Shown: in pieces, positions 40,322-50,891 of the stretch | Layout of the letters: every line of letters begins with the position of its first letter | Position numbering within the stretch: the stretch's first letter is position 1 | Source: Caecitellus pseudoparvulus | Taxonomy: Eukaryota > Bigyra: Bicosoecida | NCBI GenBank assembly: GCA_965644315.1 | Contig: CBFFRQ010000069.1 | Coordinates: 496,001 to 560,000 of the forward strand | Length of the DNA: 64,000 nt | Direction: 5' to 3' | Notes under the pieces: generated by a model | Database searches by the model: none | Seen by the model: only the letters and a program-made list of their open reading frames with translations | What the model was told of the DNA's origin: nothing | Translations under genes and position numbers: made by a program

Positions 40322-41842
40322 ATGCACACCCTCCGTTCGGCAGCTTCCTGTGCCGTGGCTGCAGCGGGGAGAGGCGGGAGGAGAAATGCAGCAGTGTGGC
40401 GCATTGCAGAGCGGGTGCTTCGGAGCGTGGCCCTGGTGCACCCGAGCCACGGAGCTGTCGCCCCAGTTGCACAGAGCAGGCGTTACCGTTTCGACTACTC
40501 GGACCTGCCCTGGCATTCGAGCTCTTTGTCTTCCAGCGGCGGGGGGGCGCCTGCACGTGCCGGGTCGTTTCACGCACGTTTCACTGGGTATGGCCCGGAA
40601 CCTGCTTTCTCGCCACCCCACTCCAGTCGGGGCTTTTCGACAAAACAGCAGGGAGGACGGTACGCTAGCAAGCATGTCCGCGAGAATGCGCAAGACGCTG
40701 CCAAAGCCAGTGGGCAGGCAGCAGTTGAAGGCGATGGTGCTGGCATGCAGCCGAGCATGGCGTCATACGCAATGGCTCAGGTGGACAGCAGCACTGCCCA
40801 TGGAGCCAAAGGGTGGCACGCCAGGTCCCTGAACTCCATTCCAGGCCTGGGGGAGATTCAGAACGTCCGATCTCTGCGGGACTTGATGGAGGTGTACCCG
40901 CCCCTTGAGGGGTACCTCATGGCTCAGCTGCACATGCGAGACCAGCAGCAATTTCGGCGCGGGCTGGCAGCTGTGGTGGCCGGCATCGTCGTGCTGCTCA
41001 TCGCTTTTGGTCAAGAGATATCTGAGAAGCTCACGCGGGACACAGGCCAAGTTGCCGCCGACATCGTCGCGCACGAGGAGCTGCAGTTGTCGCTGTCAGA
41101 ACTCGTGACGGCCGTGTCCACCTCCCTGCTCACAGACCGCAAGGTGCAGGACGGTGTGGCCATGTTCGGTGCAAATCTGCTGGCAGACCCGTACATTCGA
41201 GAGTCTGCCGCGTCGCTGTTCGTGTGGGCCCTGCAGAGCAAGTCCGTCCGAGAGTCGGTGCAGTGGCTGCTCCGGCACCCTGAGACCATCGACGCGACGA
41301 ATGCCTTGTTCGTGGACGTGCTGAAAGACCCAGGGACCCAAGCTGCCGTGCGGGACCTGACGTACTGGGTGCTGAAGCAGCCTGAAGTGTACAAGTCTGT
41401 CCAGGACATGTTCGTCACCCTCTTCACCACCCAGCCACTGCTGGATGAGGGCGCCAAGTACCTCATGTACGGAGCCCACGCCACCATGGACGACCCCGAG
41501 GTGATCGACCACTGCGCCCGGTTGACGCAGCAGGTGCTGGAAGACCCCCGGGTGCAGAAGCAGGGCGGGGACACCTTCTGGGCGGCCTTGCAGTGGAGCC
41601 TCAGCCCCACCGCCATGTTCGGGGACGCAGACGCCAGTGCCAAGGCGCTGGCAGACCAGCGCCTGAAGGACATGCAGCGCCAGGCAGCAGTGCGTGCCGA
41701 GCTGGCGGCCCTGAAGGCGGCCCAGGCTGAACGGGAAGCCAAGGAAGCCGAGGCCAAGGCGGCTGCGGAAGCTGCCGCACAGCGAGAGGCGGCGAAGCTG
41801 CCGCCTGTGCCGGGTTTGACGCCGGACATGCGGCCGGCATGA
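40322..41842 (+). CDS. Probable mitochondrial membrane protein with tandem 17-residue helical repeats
   Basis: 506 residues from ATG 40322. The start MHTLRSAASCAVAAAGRGG continues Arg/Ala-rich without acids, typical of a mitochondrial presequence. After a low-complexity linker comes NSIPGLGEIQNVRSLRDLM, a membrane helix (GLAAVVAGIVVLLIAFG, near residue 220), then about nine tandem segments of roughly 17 residues from about 255 to 420. Their pattern is DPxVxxxxxxLxxxxLx, for example DPYIRESAASLFVWALQ, DPGTQAAVRDLTYWVLK, QPEVYKSVQDMFVTLFT and DPEVIDHCARLTQQVLE. The C-terminus is a charged Ala/Glu/Lys helix. I do not recognise the family. A membrane-anchored helical solenoid acting as an organelle scaffold is inference. 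Confidence 0.75.
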   Translation: MHTLRSAASCAVAAAGRGGRRNAAVWRIAERVLRSVALVHPSHGAVAPVAQSRRYRFDYSDLPWHSSSLSSSGGGAPARAGSFHARFTGYGPEPAFSPPHSSRGFSTKQQGGRYASKHVRENAQDAAKASGQAAVEGDGAGMQPSMASYAMAQVDSSTAHGAKGWHARSLNSIPGLGEIQNVRSLRDLMEVYPPLEGYLMAQLHMRDQQQFRRGLAAVVAGIVVLLIAFGQEISEKLTRDTGQVAADIVAHEELQLSLSELVTAVSTSLLTDRKVQDGVAMFGANLLADPYIRESAASLFVWALQSKSVRESVQWLLRHPETIDATNALFVDVLKDPGTQAAVRDLTYWVLKQPEVYKSVQDMFVTLFTTQPLLDEGAKYLMYGAHATMDDPEVIDHCARLTQQVLEDPRVQKQGGDTFWAALQWSLSPTAMFGDADASAKALADQRLKDMQRQAAVRAELAALKAAQAEREAKEAEAKAAAEAAAQREAAKLPPVPGLTPDMRPA

Positions 41843-41882
41843 GAGGGACACTTCACGAGAATGCATTGAGAAAGACAGACAC

Positions 41883-43816
41883 TCAAAGCAGGGGCGTCGG
41901 CTGGTTCGCGACTTGGAAGTGGTTGTCCCAGTAGGCACACTCCGTGCTGAACAAGTCCGCCTGCAACTGCAGCGGCGTCTGCAGCTTCATGTTGTACCGG
42001 TCCCCGCTCCAGTCAAAGGCAGGCCAGTTCGCGAGGGTGGTGTTGCCGAAACCAGGCGCCACAGCGGCGTTGGGGCTACCACCCACTGCCATGCCCCCCC
42101 AGTACGCGCCCATGGCCTGGGACACCGCCTGGGAGCCCGCAGCGACGTCCTTGGTACCGAAGAGCAGCCCAACCTCCAGGGAGTGGTAGTCTCCCAGGAG
42201 CTTGTACATGGTGGAGGACTCCACCTTGGCGGTGAACTGGTACAGGTACGCCGGCACGCCGGCAGCGGTCACGGCACGCGCTGTGCGACGGGCGCCACAC
42301 GCGAAGAAGTACTGTGTGATGAGGCGCCCCACGGTCTCAAAGTTGTCCGTGGATGCGGCGTCCGTGAGGGGGTACAGGCCGCCCTCTGCCGTGGCTTCCT
42401 GGATGATGCTGTCCACAGCGGCGACGTGGGCAGGCGTGGCTCCGCTGTGGGGGCCCGCGCTCAGCAGCGCCCGCATGCCACCGCGCACTTGCGATGCCGA
42501 CATGGGCAGGGCCAGCCCAGCACGCAGCGCCTGCTTCTGCGCCAGGAGCGTGGCCTTGTCGGTTGTGGGCGCCACGACTGGCAGCAAGAAGGCAAAGATG
42601 GCGCCGTCCTGGGCGTTGGAGCCGAGGAGGAAGGGCACTCGGTTGAACTTGCCCGCCTTCATGGACTCCAGCGGCGTCGCCAGGAGGCCCGTGGCTGCGC
42701 CGTCAATCATCGCCCCCCATGGCATGACAGGGTACAAGTCTGGCTTGAAGTGCGTGGGGTCCACGGGGCCCCCTGCGTTCTCCCAAGGCACGTTTTGCAG
42801 CTGCGCGGCTGTCAAGGCACGCAAGCACTTCAGCTGCTCTGCGCCGCTGCCGGGGCAGCCCGCTGCGACTGAGTAGTTGCCTGCCCACGCGTAGGCACGC
42901 TGGGGGGTGCGGAAGAAGGTGGGGCTGTCACAGGATCCGCTCTGCATGGCAGCCGCATGGAAGAGGCCTGCCGAGGCGGGCGACACCATGTGCCAGCAAA
43001 TGCTGAAGCCGCCGGCGGATTCGCCGAAAATGCCCACCCTGCTGGCGTTCCCCCCGAAGGCAGCGATGTTGGCTTGCGTCCACTTCAGGGCGGCAGTCTG
43101 GTCTTGCAGGGCATAGTTGCCCGTGCTGCCATCTGCGTTCTCCTGGGCCAAGGCGGGCAGGGCCATGAAGCCGAAGGGGCCCAGGCGGTAGTTGCCTGCC
43201 ACAACGACGGCGTTGTTCAGCATCGCCAGGTGGTGGCCGCTGTACTTGCCGTCGTCCCAGGAGTCCCCGAAGATCCACCCGCCACCATAGATCCACTGCA
43301 TGACTGGCAGGCCGGCGCCAGACAGGTCCAGGCTCCCGTCGCTGCGCAGGGCTGACTGCGGCAACGCCTTGATAGGCACGTACACGTTTAGGAAGAGACA
43401 GTCCTCAGTGCCGACGATGGCATTCTTGTCCAGGATGGACCAAGCAGACCCCGATGAACACTTAGGGGGGGGCGTCGTCACGTTTAGCACGGTCGTCCAC
43501 GGCAGAGGGGCCTGGGGCGACTTGAACCTCAGCTCGCCGACAGGCGGAGCAGCTGCGCAGGGCAACGCAAGGCAGGTGGCGCAGGCGCAGAGACACGCCA
43601 CATGAGTTTTGGGGACGCACCGAAGGGAATCCCCAGAAAGTAGTACACGGTTCCGTTCAAGTACCCTCTGACGGGCCCGTAAGACGTGTGAATCACTGGA
43701 CTGGCAGGCCAGTCAAACTGGTGCACTGCACTTGGCTGAGCAGCACCACGGAGCGCTGCTCGAGAGGCAGAAAGGGCCCCTGCCAGCGCAAACAACGCGA
43801 GGGGAAATGATTTCAT
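41883..43816 (-). CDS. Secreted type-B carboxylesterase
   Basis: Alpha/beta-hydrolase of the carboxylesterase/cholinesterase family. Exon 1 is 43816-43621, the intron 43620-43553 has a GTGCGT donor and GCGCAG acceptor, and exon 2 is 43552-41883; together 621 residues. The signal peptide is MKSFPLALFALAGALSASRA. Splicing rebuilds the family signature GIPFAAPPVGELRFKSP exactly across the junction. Further marks are EDCLFLNVYVP, the oxyanion-hole IYGGGW, the nucleophile in GESAGG (about Ser244) and the histidine in DYHSLEVG (about His522). The acidic triad position (NAQDGAIF, about residue 381) is Asp, whereas most family members carry Glu. It is convergent with the helical-repeat gene, 40 bp between stops. 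Substrate is unknown; extracellular ester breakdown is likely. Confidence 0.93.
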
Positions 43817-44158
43817 ATTGGAGTTTATTGAAGGTGATCAGAGTGCGACCAGGGCAAGCCTGGCTCGTCTACTGGCCTCGGCGCAGGTTCCGAGGCACCC
43901 GCACAGGGTAACTCTTGCCTTGGCGCGGCCTTCGCTCGCGGCAGCCGGCTCCCGTGCAGAGCAGAGAGGCGAGCCGCGGACGACAATCGAAGAGAGGATG
44001 AAGTGGTGAGTGGTGACTTTGTGGGGCGGTGATGATTTGATAGATTCCAAACGGGCAAGGCCTGCAACGCGCAGTGTGTGGTAGCCGCACCGCGAGGGGG
44101 GGTGAGAGAACCACTCCCGTCGCCACGCCAGGGCTCTCCAGCCACGCCTTGGCCAGCC
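43817..44158. promoter_or_regulatory. Upstream region of the carboxylesterase
   Basis: 342 bp between the esterase start (minus) and the stop of the AP2 gene (minus). It should contain the esterase promoter and the AP2-gene 3' UTR. No coding potential of its own and no motif were recognised. Confidence 0.45.
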
Positions 44159-46402
44159 TCAGTCCTCCTTCCGCCTCCGTTTCCTGCTGCGACTTGTGGT
44201 CATGAAACGCTCCGCGAAATTGAAGCGTGGCTTGGCCATGCGTGCGCCCCGAGCGCCTGCTGCGTCGACGGCGGCTCGCCACTGCTCATACTTCGACTGG
44301 TCCACGCCCAGCGCGGCATCGTCTTCGTTCTGGAACAACACCAGGACACTGGAGCGAGTTGCAAACACCTCCTCCACAGAGGACGGCGGGCTGGCTGCGG
44401 GAATGGCCAGCCCAAAACCACCCGTGAACAGGTGAGCAGGGTGCGTGCCATCGTCGGCATGCTCAGGGGGGAGAGGGGCGAACAGCGCCGACGCAAACTC
44501 TGACGTCAGGCGCACCTTCCACATCTTGGTCTTAGCATCCCACGCCACGCCCACGTACCGCGAGCGCACCTCGGCGCCGCCGCTTCCGTCCACCGGCGTG
44601 CTGCCCGTGCCGGCCACCTTCTTCACGGCACAGGCTTTGGACTTCTCAGGGATGGCAGGGTACTCCTCGGGAAAGTTCAGGCGCAGCTTGCGCTTCTGGT
44701 CCCAAGCAGTCACACGTGCCTGGTCCACAGCCCGTGCCGCCTGCTGCTCTTGGTGGAAGCAGCCGAGGTACTTCAGCTTGCCGTCGATGACGCTGTCCGC
44801 GCGCCAACGCTGCGAAGCCTTGATCCACGACACGCCAAGGTACCGCGAGACGATGCGCCCGACTCCCGAAGCGCCAGCGGACTTGGCTGCACTGCCCCCC
44901 GCCTTGCCGTCTTTCGCTTCAGGTGCGCTGGCGCCCCCACTGCGGGTGTCGCTGGTCTCGGCAGGTGCAGAGGCACCCTTCGAGCCGCGGCTGCCCACAC
45001 GCTGCAGCCGGGCTGTCAGGTGTCCGCCCTGGTCCTCGTTCACGCTGGCCACTGTGAAGGTGCTCGGCGCGCCGCCGGTGCCGTGTGCTGAGGTGTGTGC
45101 AGCCGAGGGCCGAGGGGCCTTCCCGGCGCCCCGTGCCCCCTGGCCATCCGCAGGCAGGGAAGGGGGGACAAAGGGGGGGCCGGACACCGCCGCCACACCA
45201 GCCCGGCCTTTAGCAAGGGCGGCAGTGAGCCAGGAGGCAGACGCGCCCCCTCCAGCTTGCACACCCCCCGACAGCATGGTGCTGGAGTCGGGGCGCAGGG
45301 CGTTCCAGACCTGAGAAGGGGGCGACTTCCCCAGGGCAGACGCGCCGAGGTCCCCCATAGCAGCCCACGCAGCAAAGGCTTGCCATCCCGCTGACTTGCT
45401 CGCCGTGGGCTGGGCAGGAGGGTGCCTGTCCGCGGCCACGCTGGGTGCGCTGGGGGCAGACCCACCGGGGCTGGACACAGACAGTCGGCGCTTGGGGGTG
45501 CCTCCGCGTGACGCTGCCGACACGGAGGGCCTGACGGGAGACAGGGACAGGAGCGCCGTCGCAGCCATGGTTTCGTCAGCGCCAGCGGAAGGGCCCCCGC
45601 GCACTTGGGTCGAGGGAGACCCATGGCTGCCCGCCTCGCCTTCCAAGCTGTGCCCGGGGCCGGACGGCGGCGGGGTGCTTGGGTGGTCTCGGCTTGCCTG
45701 GCTCGCTGCAATCATGGCCGTAATGGCTTGGTTTGCTGAGTAGTCGGGCGGGTGCTCTCCACCCGACTCAGACGTCTCAGACGACCCCGCTTGAACGGGG
45801 AGGGAGGATCGGGCGTACTCCGTCAGGGCGCTGTCTTGCGCTGATGGCGAAGCGCTGCCCTCGCGCTGCTGAACCTGGGGCGTCGTGCCGAAGTGCAGAG
45901 CCGACTGAGAGATGGGAGAGGGAGCGCCAGTGCTGCCGTGACTGCCGCCAGGCGGCGCCATGGAGCCACGGCCTTTCATATCGGTAGAATGGGCTTGGGA
46001 GTCCAGGTTGGCGTCGTCTGATGGGCCTGGCGTGGGCAGGCTCAAGCTGCCTTGCAAGGGAGAGCTGCCGTGTTGCGGCAGTGCCCTTGTGCCGCCGTCG
46101 CCATCGTGTTCGAAAACGTCCTCCTCCAGCCCCACGTCGCCGCCCTCAGAGCAGTGTGCAGGCGTGCTGGAGCCGTCAGACGAAGTGGGGGGGTGTCGAG
46201 AAGGGCGTGCCTCGACAGCGCCACCCTTGGCAATGCTCGGCGTGCTGCCGCCGACGCCGGCACTGCCGCCCTTGAATTTGAAGGGAGCAGTGAATGACAG
46301 GGCGCTGGCTGCGGAGGGCAGCCCCAAGGTCAGCCCATCTCCCTCCCTCCGACTAGGTGTTGGTGCTCCTGGCGAAGCCAGCAGCTGCGACGGGGGCTGC
46401 AT
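44159..46402 (-). CDS. Two-AP2-domain DNA-binding protein
   Basis: 747 residues from the first in-frame ATG (46402); the frame is open to 46741 without ATG, so an upstream exon is possible. The first 500 residues are Ser/Gly/Pro-rich and disordered. The first AP2/ERF-like domain is at about 516-581 (SRYLGVSWIKASQRWRADSV, YLGCFHQEQQAARAVDQA, LRLNFPEEYP). The second is at about 612-729 (RYVGVAWDAKTKMWKVRL ... DDAALGVDQSKYEQWR ... PRFNFAERF) and is interrupted by a loop of about 50 residues. AP2 domains bind GC-rich DNA and occur in plants, algae and alveolates, and in homing endonucleases; no nuclease module is seen here. The C-terminus SRSRKRRRKED is a likely nuclear signal. A transcription factor is the best reading. 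Confidence 0.85.
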   Translation of the reverse strand: MQPPSQLLASPGAPTPSRREGDGLTLGLPSAASALSFTAPFKFKGGSAGVGGSTPSIAKGGAVEARPSRHPPTSSDGSSTPAHCSEGGDVGLEEDVFEHDGDGGTRALPQHGSSPLQGSLSLPTPGPSDDANLDSQAHSTDMKGRGSMAPPGGSHGSTGAPSPISQSALHFGTTPQVQQREGSASPSAQDSALTEYARSSLPVQAGSSETSESGGEHPPDYSANQAITAMIAASQASRDHPSTPPPSGPGHSLEGEAGSHGSPSTQVRGGPSAGADETMAATALLSLSPVRPSVSAASRGGTPKRRLSVSSPGGSAPSAPSVAADRHPPAQPTASKSAGWQAFAAWAAMGDLGASALGKSPPSQVWNALRPDSSTMLSGGVQAGGGASASWLTAALAKGRAGVAAVSGPPFVPPSLPADGQGARGAGKAPRPSAAHTSAHGTGGAPSTFTVASVNEDQGGHLTARLQRVGSRGSKGASAPAETSDTRSGGASAPEAKDGKAGGSAAKSAGASGVGRIVSRYLGVSWIKASQRWRADSVIDGKLKYLGCFHQEQQAARAVDQARVTAWDQKRKLRLNFPEEYPAIPEKSKACAVKKVAGTGSTPVDGSGGAEVRSRYVGVAWDAKTKMWKVRLTSEFASALFAPLPPEHADDGTHPAHLFTGGFGLAIPAASPPSSVEEVFATRSSVLVLFQNEDDAALGVDQSKYEQWRAAVDAAGARGARMAKPRFNFAERFMTTSRSRKRRRKED

Positions 46403-47011
46403 GCTGCCTGTGTCAGCGTGCAGCTCCGTTTGAAACGCGGGTGTCGTGGCGCCGCCTGGATTGACACGGCGCAAGGTGTCCCTCACTGCTCTGCACCCCG
46501 CGGGCGCTGGGTGGGGGAAGCTGGGTACTCTATGCTTGCATAAATGTGCTCGTGGTGGGCAAGTGATGCACTGTTTGGAACTTTGCCACGCATCGTCGAC
46601 TGCCCGCTGAAAACGCTGCTTGGTGCGGCACACTGCAGCATTTTTTGAGGAAGTGGCGTGCACACACGGTAGCCCGGCAGCACACTCGCCAAAGCTGTTC
46701 AGCGTGCAGGCTCCTACTTGCCATCCTTCCTGGGCCAGCAAGCCTCAACCTGCTCAGAAGGCCGCGAGCAGGGACTCGCAGCGGAGCCCACTCGCACTTG
46801 GGGTGTTTAGGGGGGGTCACGACAGAGCGTGCAGCGGCCGCCGCGGGCGCCAGGAATGCCAAGGAAGCAGGGCGACCAATGCAGGTGGGCCACTTCCCAC
46901 CACTCTCCCCCACTCGTTGCTTCCATTCTGTGTGCAGCGTCTGCGTGCCAGCCCACAGTCAGCACTGGAAAAGAGCCAGCGCAATTACCGCACACACCAG
47001 CACCTGCAGCC
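46403..47011. promoter_or_regulatory. Divergent upstream region of AP2 gene and snRNP G
   Basis: 609 bp between two divergent genes. The minus AP2 frame stays open to 46741 and reads PGGATTPAFQTELHADTG near its start, so the first about 100 bp may be coding. The plus side ends in the pyrimidine/CA-rich leader of snRNP G. No RNA gene or repeat was seen. Confidence 0.4.
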
Positions 47012-47236
47012 ATGCCGAAGCCACAGGGCCCAGAGCTGCGCAAGTACATGGACAAGCGCATCAGCGTCAAGTTGAACGGGAAGCGCGAAGTTAATGGAGT
47101 CCTGCGGGGGTACGACCAGTTCATGAACATCGTCGTGGAGGCTGGGGAAGAAGCTGGCTCAGGAGCGGCGGTCGGCACCGCCGTCATTCGAGGCAACAGC
47201 ATCATCCAAATCGAATGCCTGGACAAGGTGTGGTAG
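47012..47236 (+). CDS. SNRPG: Small nuclear ribonucleoprotein G (Sm-G)
   Basis: A 74-residue Sm protein, the usual length for Sm-G, from ATG 47012. SmG is one of seven proteins forming the ring on U1, U2, U4 and U5 snRNAs and acts in splicing. The Sm1 motif is MDKRISVKLNGKREVNGVLR followed by GYDQFMNIVVEA; the Sm2 motif is VIRGNSIIQIECLD. A short Gly/Ala insert (GSGAAVGT) replaces the usual Lys/Asp loop between them. Its presence agrees with the introns inferred elsewhere in the window. It ends 48 bp from the convergent RING gene. Confidence 0.96.
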   Translation: MPKPQGPELRKYMDKRISVKLNGKREVNGVLRGYDQFMNIVVEAGEEAGSGAAVGTAVIRGNSIIQIECLDKVW

Positions 47237-47284
47237 GCTGTAAGGGGCTGGTGTATTAAGCTCGACCGAGCAGGCATGCAGGCC

Positions 47285-50200
47285 TCATGAGCCGCTGGCG
47301 TCCTTGGAGGCCGGCAAGTGGCCCGGCACTGGCGTCTTGCAGATGGGGCAGGTGCCAGCAGAGGCCAGCCACGGGTCCACACACGCCTGGTGAAAGGTGT
47401 GGAGGCAAGACGTGTGCCGCAGGGCCTCCCCCTCCACAAATTCACAGCAACACACGACGCACTTACCCTCCACGTCAGCGCCTGCCACGCTGCTGGGCAG
47501 GGCAGCCACACCACCCAATGCGCTCTCCTCCGCTTCCCCACCGCCGCCCCCCTCGGGGTACGCAGTCATGGCCAGCGCTGTTGCATGGTCAGCCTCCCGG
47601 ACGCCATGTTTGTTGGCCAGCGTCTCGGCAAGGAGGGAAAGCGTGTCTTCCAGCACGTGCACCAGCAGAGCACCCGCCTCCGTGTCCAGTGCTGCGCCCA
47701 CGACACGGGAGTACTCGGAGCCCTCCCGCTCAAGGATCTGCGTCAAGCTGTCGCTGTCGGTGCTGTTCACTGACTGGGCATCCCCCAGTCCACACTGCTC
47801 ACGACTGAATGCCTCGGCTGCCATGATGAGGTGGATGCCGTCGCCGTCCGCGCCACAGTACGCCTCCGGCACGAACTCCTGCAGGGTGGAGCATTCCGCC
47901 ATGACGGCGCTGCTGTGTGCAAACAGGATGCTGCCGATGGCCTCTGCGTCTTCCTCGACGTACGTCACACGCATGCCCGCAGACACTGCCCGGTGCTCCA
48001 CCACAGGCACGATGGTCTCCTGGGCTTCTAGCAAGCTCTGCCCCTGCGACATGCCCGCCATGACTTCATCTGCAATGCTGGCCAAGGTGCTCAGCATGTC
48101 CTCCATGCTCTCCCCGATGTCGTGGCTCTCGCGGCATACGAGGGCCATGACCAAAGGTGGCACAGTGGGCGCCTCCTGCATGCCCCGCGCCACGCGCACC
48201 GCCACGGCAACGTGCCGGTGCCACGTGGCACACTCCACCGCTTGCAAGAGGTCCCCCATATCGCCGGACGGCGTCGGGGCCAACAAGGCGCCCTCGTCCT
48301 CTGAGGCTGAGGCGGGGTCCACCCCCATGCCGTGCCAGGACGGCGCAGAGGGGGGCAGCAGCCACTCCTGCGTCCCCACCCCTGCCAACGGCAACATGAG
48401 GGGTGTCGCTGCCAGTGACCGGGCACATGCTTGGCACTGCACTGCGCAAGTGGGGGTGGGGAAGGCATCCACTTGGCCTGCCGCACGCACCAGGCGACTG
48501 GTTCGGATGTGAGCCTGCAGGTTGCCCGCGGGCGGTACGGCGGCCAGGAGGGCTGGTGGGCCCACCGTCTGAGGAGATGCGCTCCCCACGCTGTCTTGAA
48601 GCTCAGGTGAAGGCGGCGGCGAGGCGCAGAAGGACCGCCGGCGCCTAGTGGGGCCTCGTGCCGCAGAGCCTGCCGTCTCCACCTGCGCATCAAGCGCTTC
48701 ATGTGCAGCAGCCCAGTTCGCTTCATCAGCCCCCAACACGGCACTGGCCTGCGCAGCAGCCTGTGCCAAGTTGCGAGGCGGCACTTGCACCTGTGCAGCG
48801 CAGCCAGGTGAATGGCAAGACACGAAAACAACAGGCAGCGCTGCGGGGGGTGACGGGTGTGGCACACACCCCCCCTGCAGCGGGGCGCTCACGCAGGGAC
48901 GCAGGGCACTCCTCAGCGCCATGGGAACATCCCTGTACAGCAGCGTTGCACTGAAGTTGCCTGGGACGCCCTTGGCCGCCCGTGTGAGGCCCAAGCGAGC
49001 TCGCGGGATGTGCCGGCTGCCCACGAACGGGCCCACGCCGCCCCAGGCGGGTCGCAACGCGCTGCAGTCCACGGGGAACTCAGCCAGAAGCAGGCGCTGT
49101 GCAGTGGGCGACGCGGACGGGGGCCGGTCCTCCCCCTCCACCATTACATGGTACAGGCGCAGCAGCAGCGTGCCAGTGGCAGCCACAGGCAGCGGCACGG
49201 ACACAGGGGCGTTGCCTGCCGGGTAAGCGTGCTGGCCGGCCACTGCCGAGCTGTACACCAGAACGGTGTTGCCACTGCCATCTGTGCCGAACAGCATGAC
49301 GGTGGGGCGGATGAAGGCGGCCGTCCGGGGGGACGTGGGTACGATGGCGGGGGCCAGGGACAGGACCAGGCTGTGCAGCGCGATGTGAGACTGCGGCACT
49401 GCCCACCCTGAACCATCTGGTGCCGAGGGTGGGATGAGGGCTGCTGCCGCTGCGCCAGAGGGCAGATCGATGAAGGGTGGTGGCAGGACGCCGCCGCCAC
49501 CTGGCACGGAGGAGCCCACGAGGGGCTCTGGAAGGGCCGCACACTGCCCTGTCCATGCAGCCTCTGCCAGACCCACAGTGGCCGCCACAGAGCGTTTTCG
49601 TCGGCGGGGCATCATGTCTGATGGCGGCGTCGCGAGCGCTGAGGGTTCTGGCGAGGGCGGGTCCTCCCTCACCACGACAGGGCTGTCGCCGCTTCGCACC
49701 AACCCTCGCCACTCCTCACCGACCCCAAAAGCGTGGCTCAGGCAATCCAGCGCGGCGACGACAGGGTCTGCAGTGCCAGGTACCTGAACCTCCAGGGGAT
49801 TTGACCCAGCACGCAGCAAGGTTCGGACACGGCCCACAGCGGACGCTGAGGCTTGCTGCAAACCACCCCCATGCAGGCCAGAGCCGCTGCCCCTTCGATC
49901 AGTGCGCAGTCCAGAGAGGGGCATGGGGGTCCAGGGGGACACGCCTGCTCCTGCGGCTGACAGGCCGATGAGGGCTTGCGCGCACTGGCCGGCCAGGTCC
50001 CGGGCTTGGGCCAGGGAGCCCTGCAGCAGCAACCCAGACAGCATGTGAGCCAGGAGGAGGCTCCGCAGATGCGACTTGCGCCCACAGAGAATGAGGCAGA
50101 CATGGCGGGCATCGGCACACAGCCAGGAGGCCAGTGCCATGGCATGTGCAGCTGCTGTGGGCATGCCTGCCTGCCGTGGCAAGGCGGTCAAGTGCAGTTG

Positions 50201-50671
50201 GTGCCCCAGTCCAGGCAACTGCTGCTGCAGGGCCCCTGGGCAGCAGGAGTCCCAGTCTTCGTGGAACACGCCGACGTTGGACGCCCCAAAGGTCTGTTCC
50301 GCCCATACCAGGGCCCGCGCAAGCACCTGTGCAGGGATCCGGGGTATAACGTGGGACAACGAGAGGGCAGCTCGGCTGCCTTTGGGGTCGCCAGCTCACC
50401 TGTGAGGGGTACTGCTGGAGAGACTTGCCCAAGCCAAGGGCAGATGACGAACGAGAGAGAAATGCGGGGGTCAGCTTGTCTGCATGATGCTCAGGGCAAG
50501 CAGGGTGGAGCGACGAGCAGTGCGAAGCCTGCGGAAATCGCCCAACATACCAGGATGCAGCACAAAGACCCGGTGCGAAACACGGCACAGGCGGGACTTG
50601 GAAAACTCGATTCCAGATGCAGTACCTCGGGCTGTTTCCAGGGCGTCCAGGAACGACCCCTCGGCTGCCAT
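47285..50671 (-). CDS. PTEN/auxilin-like pseudophosphatase with C2 domain fused to a RING-H2 finger
   Basis: The main frame runs from about 50380 to 47285 (just over 1,000 residues). An upstream minus frame starting at ATG 50671 (MAAEGSFLDALETARG...) is probably exon 1, ending at the GTATGT donor near 50550; the acceptor is unresolved. VSHRVFVLHP in exon 1 and then LARALVWAEQTFG, GHQLHLTALPRQAGMP and DARHVCLILCGRKSHLRSLL follow the order of the PTEN/auxilin/tensin phosphatase domain. The signature loop reads CGRKSHLRS instead of HCxxGxxRT, so catalysis is not expected. A C2-like PTEN segment follows (VMLFGTDGSGNTVLVYSS ... VPLPVAATGTLLLRLYHVM). The C-terminus is a RING-H2 finger (CVVCCCEF ... 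CLHTFHQACVDPWL ... CPIC), expected to recruit E2 for ubiquitin transfer. The combination suggests a membrane-targeted ubiquitin ligase; this is inference. Confidence 0.78.
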
Positions 50672-50891
50672 GCCTCCTCACCGCGGGCGTTTCGTGCGGT
50701 GGTCACCTGTCCCTGCACACCCTACCTCAAGAGATTGCGCCAAGCTTGCCGCCAGCAGCTGCTTCCAGCTCAAACCAGCAGTATGAGGGGATAAACCGAG
50801 CCAACTACAAACGTGGCACGCCATGCATGGCCCTGTTGGGCCGAGTGTGCCCTGAACATCCGGCGTTGCTGTGGGAGCAATGTATTGAGGC

